Assembly: GCF_001481295.1 (NCBI RefSeq)
Contig: NZ_LOPS01000016.1
Span: forward strand, 1 to 40,382
Direction: 5' to 3'
DNA length: 40,382 nt
Source: Candidatus Methanomethylophilus sp. 1R26
GTDB lineage: Archaea > Thermoplasmatota > Thermoplasmata > Methanomassiliicoccales > Methanomethylophilaceae
In this document: positions 37,552 through 40,382 of the stretch, piece by piece
How the letters are laid out: each line of letters starts with the position of its first letter
How positions within the stretch are numbered: the first letter of the stretch is position 1
Notes under the pieces: model-generated
Told to the model about the DNA's origin: nothing
The model's input: the letters and a program-made list of their open reading frames with translations, nothing else
Database searches by the model: none
Position numbers and translations under genes: made by a program

Positions 37552-39563
37552 ATGCACATGCGGAGATCCGTCGTGCTAACTGCGTTCCTGGCAGCGCTGC
37601 TGCTGTTCCCTTCGGCGCTGTCCGCCGATGGCTCATCGGGCGCAGGAGGGGAGACGTTCCGTATCGAGGCGGCTGATCCTTCCGGAGAGGGGTTCGCGAT
37701 TGCCAACATCGGCGGCTCCGAAGCATCGCTGTCCGGCTGGAGCATCACGGACGGCGAGGGCACGCTCTCGTTCTCCGGCATAAAGGTCGCTCCCGGTTCA
37801 TCGGCGGTATTCTGCAAGGACCCAGACGGCTGCAGGCTGGGGTCCGGGGACAACTGCATCTCATATTCAGAAGCAGGCACCAGGAAGGGGTCCCTCGTCC
37901 TGGCGGACGGCGGCGACGAGCTCATCCTCATGCATGGAGATGCCGTCGCAGACAGCGTCTGCTGGGGCTCCTCCAAAGGGGCGTCCGGATGGTCTGGGAC
38001 TCCGGCGACGTGCCCTTCCGGGCATTATCTGAAACGCATCCCCGGAGAAGATACTGGCACATCATCGGATTGGAAATCTGCGAAGCCGGGATGGACCGAG
38101 TTCACGTTCCCGGGGGACGGCCCGTACGAGGCCGACGTGACCCCGTTCTCCTTCCCTGAGAGCGGCGGAGAGCCCGTCTACCGTCTGCTGGAATCCGCCT
38201 CGCGCACCGCGGACATCTGCATCTACCTTATATCCTGCCCCAACACGGTCGCGCTGCTGGTACAGCTTCAGAGCAGGGGGGTGAGCGTCCGCGTCCTCGC
38301 GGAGGCCGAACCGTTAGGGACCGACATCAGCACCGAGATCTCCCTCCTGGAGTCCCTGCGCCGGACAGGAGCCGATGTCCGGCTGATAAACCACGCGACG
38401 CCGCCCAGCGCTACATGTACGTCCACAGCAAATACGCCGTGATCGACGGCGAGAAGACCGTCATAACCTCGGAGAACTGGACCTCCGGAAACATGGGGTT
38501 CGGGAACGGCAACAGGGGCTGGGGCGCTGTCATCGACAGCACGGAGTACGCTTCGTGCATGGAGGAGGTCTTCGAGAACGATTTCTCCGCCGGATTCGGA
38601 GACACCGTCACCCTGGCATCTGCGTATCCGGATGCGAAGCCTTACCGCGGAGACCTCTCGTACGAGCCTCCCGATGATGTACAAAGGGAGAGCTTCAGGT
38701 CCCTCGTCTACCCGATATTCTCCCCGGACGATTCGTTCTCCGCTATGAAGGAACTGATGGGATCCGCCGAGGAGAGGATCTACGCGGAGGAGATGGACCT
38801 CGGAAGCTCCCTGAGGACCGTATCGGGGGATTCCCCCGTGTCCTGGATGGCGGCGGCCGCCGTCAGAGGGGTCGAGACTAGGCTCATACTCGACGCATCA
38901 ACCTCCTCCGGAGATGCGGAGACCTTCGCCAACCTGATGAACCAGACGACGAAGGTCCGCGCGAAGGCGGTCGACGGCGGGCAGGGGTTCTCCCTGATCC
39001 ACAACAAGGGCGTCGTCATCGACGGAGGGGTTTGGGTGGGGTCTGTGAACTGGACCGAGAACTCGTTCCTGAGGAACCGCGAAACGGCCGCCTTCATCGT
39101 CTCGGAAAGCGTGTCCGACTTCTTCGCCGGCCTGTTCATGTCCGACTACGGCATGGATTCCGAGGACCTGGAGGAGAACGGCCTGGAACTGACGGCGGAT
39201 GTCGTGGACACAGGCGGAGGCAGGCGCTCCGTGGTCCTGCGGACGTCAGGCCCCGAGGGCTCCTCTTACATCTGGAACATCGACGGCGACATCAGGAGGT
39301 CTGAGCATCCGTCCGCGATGTTCAGCGTCTCCCCGGGGCATCACACCGCCTCGGTGACGCTGGAAGGGACGGAGGTATCCCAGACGGCGGAATTCGACGT
39401 CCCGTCAGAGGACGGCCTGTCCGGGTGCATCATCTATTTAACCGCGGCATCAGTCATCCTCGTCGGAACGGCCGCTGCATTCCTGCACGGCCGCAGGGGG
39501 AACAGGGGACGGAGATACGGAGGGCAAGGCCCGGGGAATCTGAACGCATATACGCGCTGGTGA
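37552..39563 (+). CDS. Secreted lamin-tail/phospholipase D protein (one frame break)
   Basis: Extracellular, membrane-anchored protein of about 670 residues. Signal peptide (about 1-25), lamin-tail domain (about 33-140: GFAIANIGGSEASLSGWSI ... DGGDELILMHG), then two phospholipase-D half domains with HxK(x)4D motifs HSKYAVID and HNKGVVID, each followed by SxNWT (SENWTS, SVNWTE), a beta domain, and a C-terminal membrane helix with a basic tail (HGRRGNRGRR). HKD proteins of this shape cut DNA or phospholipids. The frame shifts near 38401-38406; one missing base joins INHAT to QRYMYVHSKYAV. ATG 37558 suits the weak TATA (CATTAAG near 37530) slightly better. Confidence 0.85.
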
Positions 39564-39960
39564 ACTCCTCCCTCGACCAGTACTTCCTGCCTTCGGTCGT
39601 GGATTACTTCATGCTCCAATGGCCGTTCGGCCAGTTGGTCGCCGTCGACCCGCTCGGAAGGATCGTCGGATATCTGGCAGGAGCCGTCTCGGGGAGGGGA
39701 GAGCGAACATCGCCCTGTTCTGCGTCGATTCTTCCTGCCGCGGCAGAGGGATAGGCTCCGAACTCCTTGAAAGATTCAGGACCGAGGCGAGGATGGACGG
39801 GGCGACCTCCATCCAGCTGGACGTCCGCGAGACGAATCCCGCCGCCATCCGCTTCTACAGCCGCCGCGGGTTCATGCCGATTGAGCGCATGGAACATTTC
39901 TATGATGACGGCGGCACAGGGATCAGGATGATCGCATCGGTATACGGCGGCAACAACTGA
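39509..39960 (+). CDS. GNAT N-acetyltransferase, apparent ACG start (one frame break)
   Basis: Acetyltransferase of the RimI-like GNAT family, about 150 residues: EIRRARPGESERIYALVN at the start, the acetyl-CoA loop CRGRGIGSELLERF, QLDVRETNPAAIRFYSRRGF and a YxDG-like end. It overlaps the end of the nuclease gene by 55 nt. The conserved protein begins right at an ACG (39509) behind a strong ribosome site (AGGGGGAACAGGGG); no ATG, GTG or TTG is available nearby, so ACG is used or the base is an error. One missing G in the run 39691-39694 breaks the frame in the middle. Substrate unknown; ribosomal or protein N-termini are typical for the group. Confidence 0.8.
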
Positions 39961-40052
39961 TGCATAACGTCTCCCGTAGGGCCCGTCCGTTTTCAGGCCA
40001 TCTCCGGTTCGGCGGAGGACATGAGCTTTTGTGTCGGCCGATCGGCACCGCA

Positions 40053-40382
40053 TCATCTCAGCCAGACGCTCAGGAACGGCAGTATATGGCCGAACCTATC
40101 TCCGTCCGGCAGCCTGTCCGAGAATGCCAGCCTGTATTTCACCACTTCGCCGAGGTCATCTATGTTATCGGGATGCCGCACGCGCCGGTTCAGACTATCA
40201 TCGAAGGAGGGATGCTCTCTATCAGTATCGGATCGTCCACAGGCCCGATCCTCCCTATGAGGCCCTTCACATCGGTCTTCTCCCTCGGGAACATCCAGAC
40301 ATGCCCTTCGATGTACTCGGGGCGGTCGCTGCGCAGCTCGTCGAACAGATGCGCCATCGGTTCGTAGGTGCCTCCCTGGGAG
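40053..40382 (-). CDS. Unknown protein, C-terminal part, cut by the window edge
   Basis: A reading frame enters from the right edge on the minus strand (GGTYEPMAHLFDELRSDRP ... VWMFPREKTDVKGLIGRIG ... DDPILIESIP) and continues in a neighbouring frame after about 40206 (DDSLNRRVRHPDNID ... GEVVKYRLAFSDRLPDGD), ending at FLSVWLR with TGA 40053-40055. One missing G near 40206 would join them. No family recognised. Convergent with the GNAT gene. The opposite strand here has no plausible gene. Confidence 0.55.
   Translation of the reverse strand, partial: LPGRHLRTDGASVRRAAQRPPRVHRRACLDVPEGEDRCEGPHREDRACGRSDTDREHPSFDDSLNRRVRHPDNIDDLGEVVKYRLAFSDRLPDGDRFGHILPFLSVWLR

Overview
The window looks like part of a high-GC archaeal chromosome, most likely a Thermoplasmatota methanogen of the Methanomassiliicoccales type. 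The grounds are archaea-specific enzymes (MptD-type dihydroneopterin aldolase, archaeal RibB/RibL/RibC/RibH, bifunctional FBP aldolase/phosphatase, archaeal GluRS and AspRS, Trm1, Hjc-like resolvase, a UbiD-type decarboxylase resembling the archaeal mevalonate-pathway enzyme) and TATA-like boxes 22-35 nt upstream of many start codons, which fits leaderless or short-leader transcripts. Nearly all stops are TGA and only one recognised gene ends in TAG, as expected in a pyrrolysine-using lineage. The placement is inference; no rRNA, tRNA or methanogenesis marker is present.

Layout. 1-5.4 kb (minus): radical SAM protein, cysS and cysE overlap one another, followed upstream by a PAPS-reductase-like/ferredoxin fusion; with the siroheme sulfite/nitrite reductase at 18.7-20.3 kb this suggests sulfur assimilation and cysteine synthesis/charging. 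5.6-9.2 kb (plus): an aminotransferase and a three-gene membrane/secreted operon with a ferric-reductase-like protein. 9.6-12.2 kb: a lower-GC AAA ATPase, a PAP2 phosphatase and a formate/nitrite-type channel. 12.5-14.6 kb (minus): ribB-ribL-ribC-ribH, the last steps to riboflavin plus FAD synthesis. 14.8-16.8 kb: an HxlR regulator with a DUF1638-like protein, and a DtxR-type metalloregulator with FeoA domain and a DtxR-like operator. 17-20.3 kb: gltX and the siroheme reductase. 20.4-25.5 kb: an RND/MMPL exporter divergent from a TetR regulator with matching palindromes beside both promoters, then the UbiD-family decarboxylase. 25.6-27.1 kb: small membrane protein, NifX-like protein, surface protein with an InlB-type repeat. 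27.2-31.6 kb (minus): purA, a Cys-rich orphan, trm1, a THEP1-type NTPase and mptD. 31.7-37.4 kb: nadA, Hjc-like nuclease, aspS, AIM24-like protein and the gluconeogenic pair fbp-tpiA. 37.6-40.4 kb: a secreted lamin-tail/phospholipase-D protein, an overlapping GNAT acetyltransferase and a truncated unknown gene.

Reading-frame quality. About sixteen single-base frame breaks can be located in thirteen to fourteen genes, mostly at short G/C runs and in essential housekeeping genes (cysS, gltX twice, aspS, purA, tpiA, trm1). One gene has two compensating breaks that scramble a plausible conserved motif. This looks like sequencing/assembly error, not pseudogenisation, so those genes are annotated across the break. 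I found no CRISPR array, insertion sequence, tRNA, rRNA or defence island. The most interesting biology is regulatory (HxlR, DtxR and TetR sites), the ferric-reductase-like operon, the secreted lamin-tail nuclease and the orphan in the trm1 operon.
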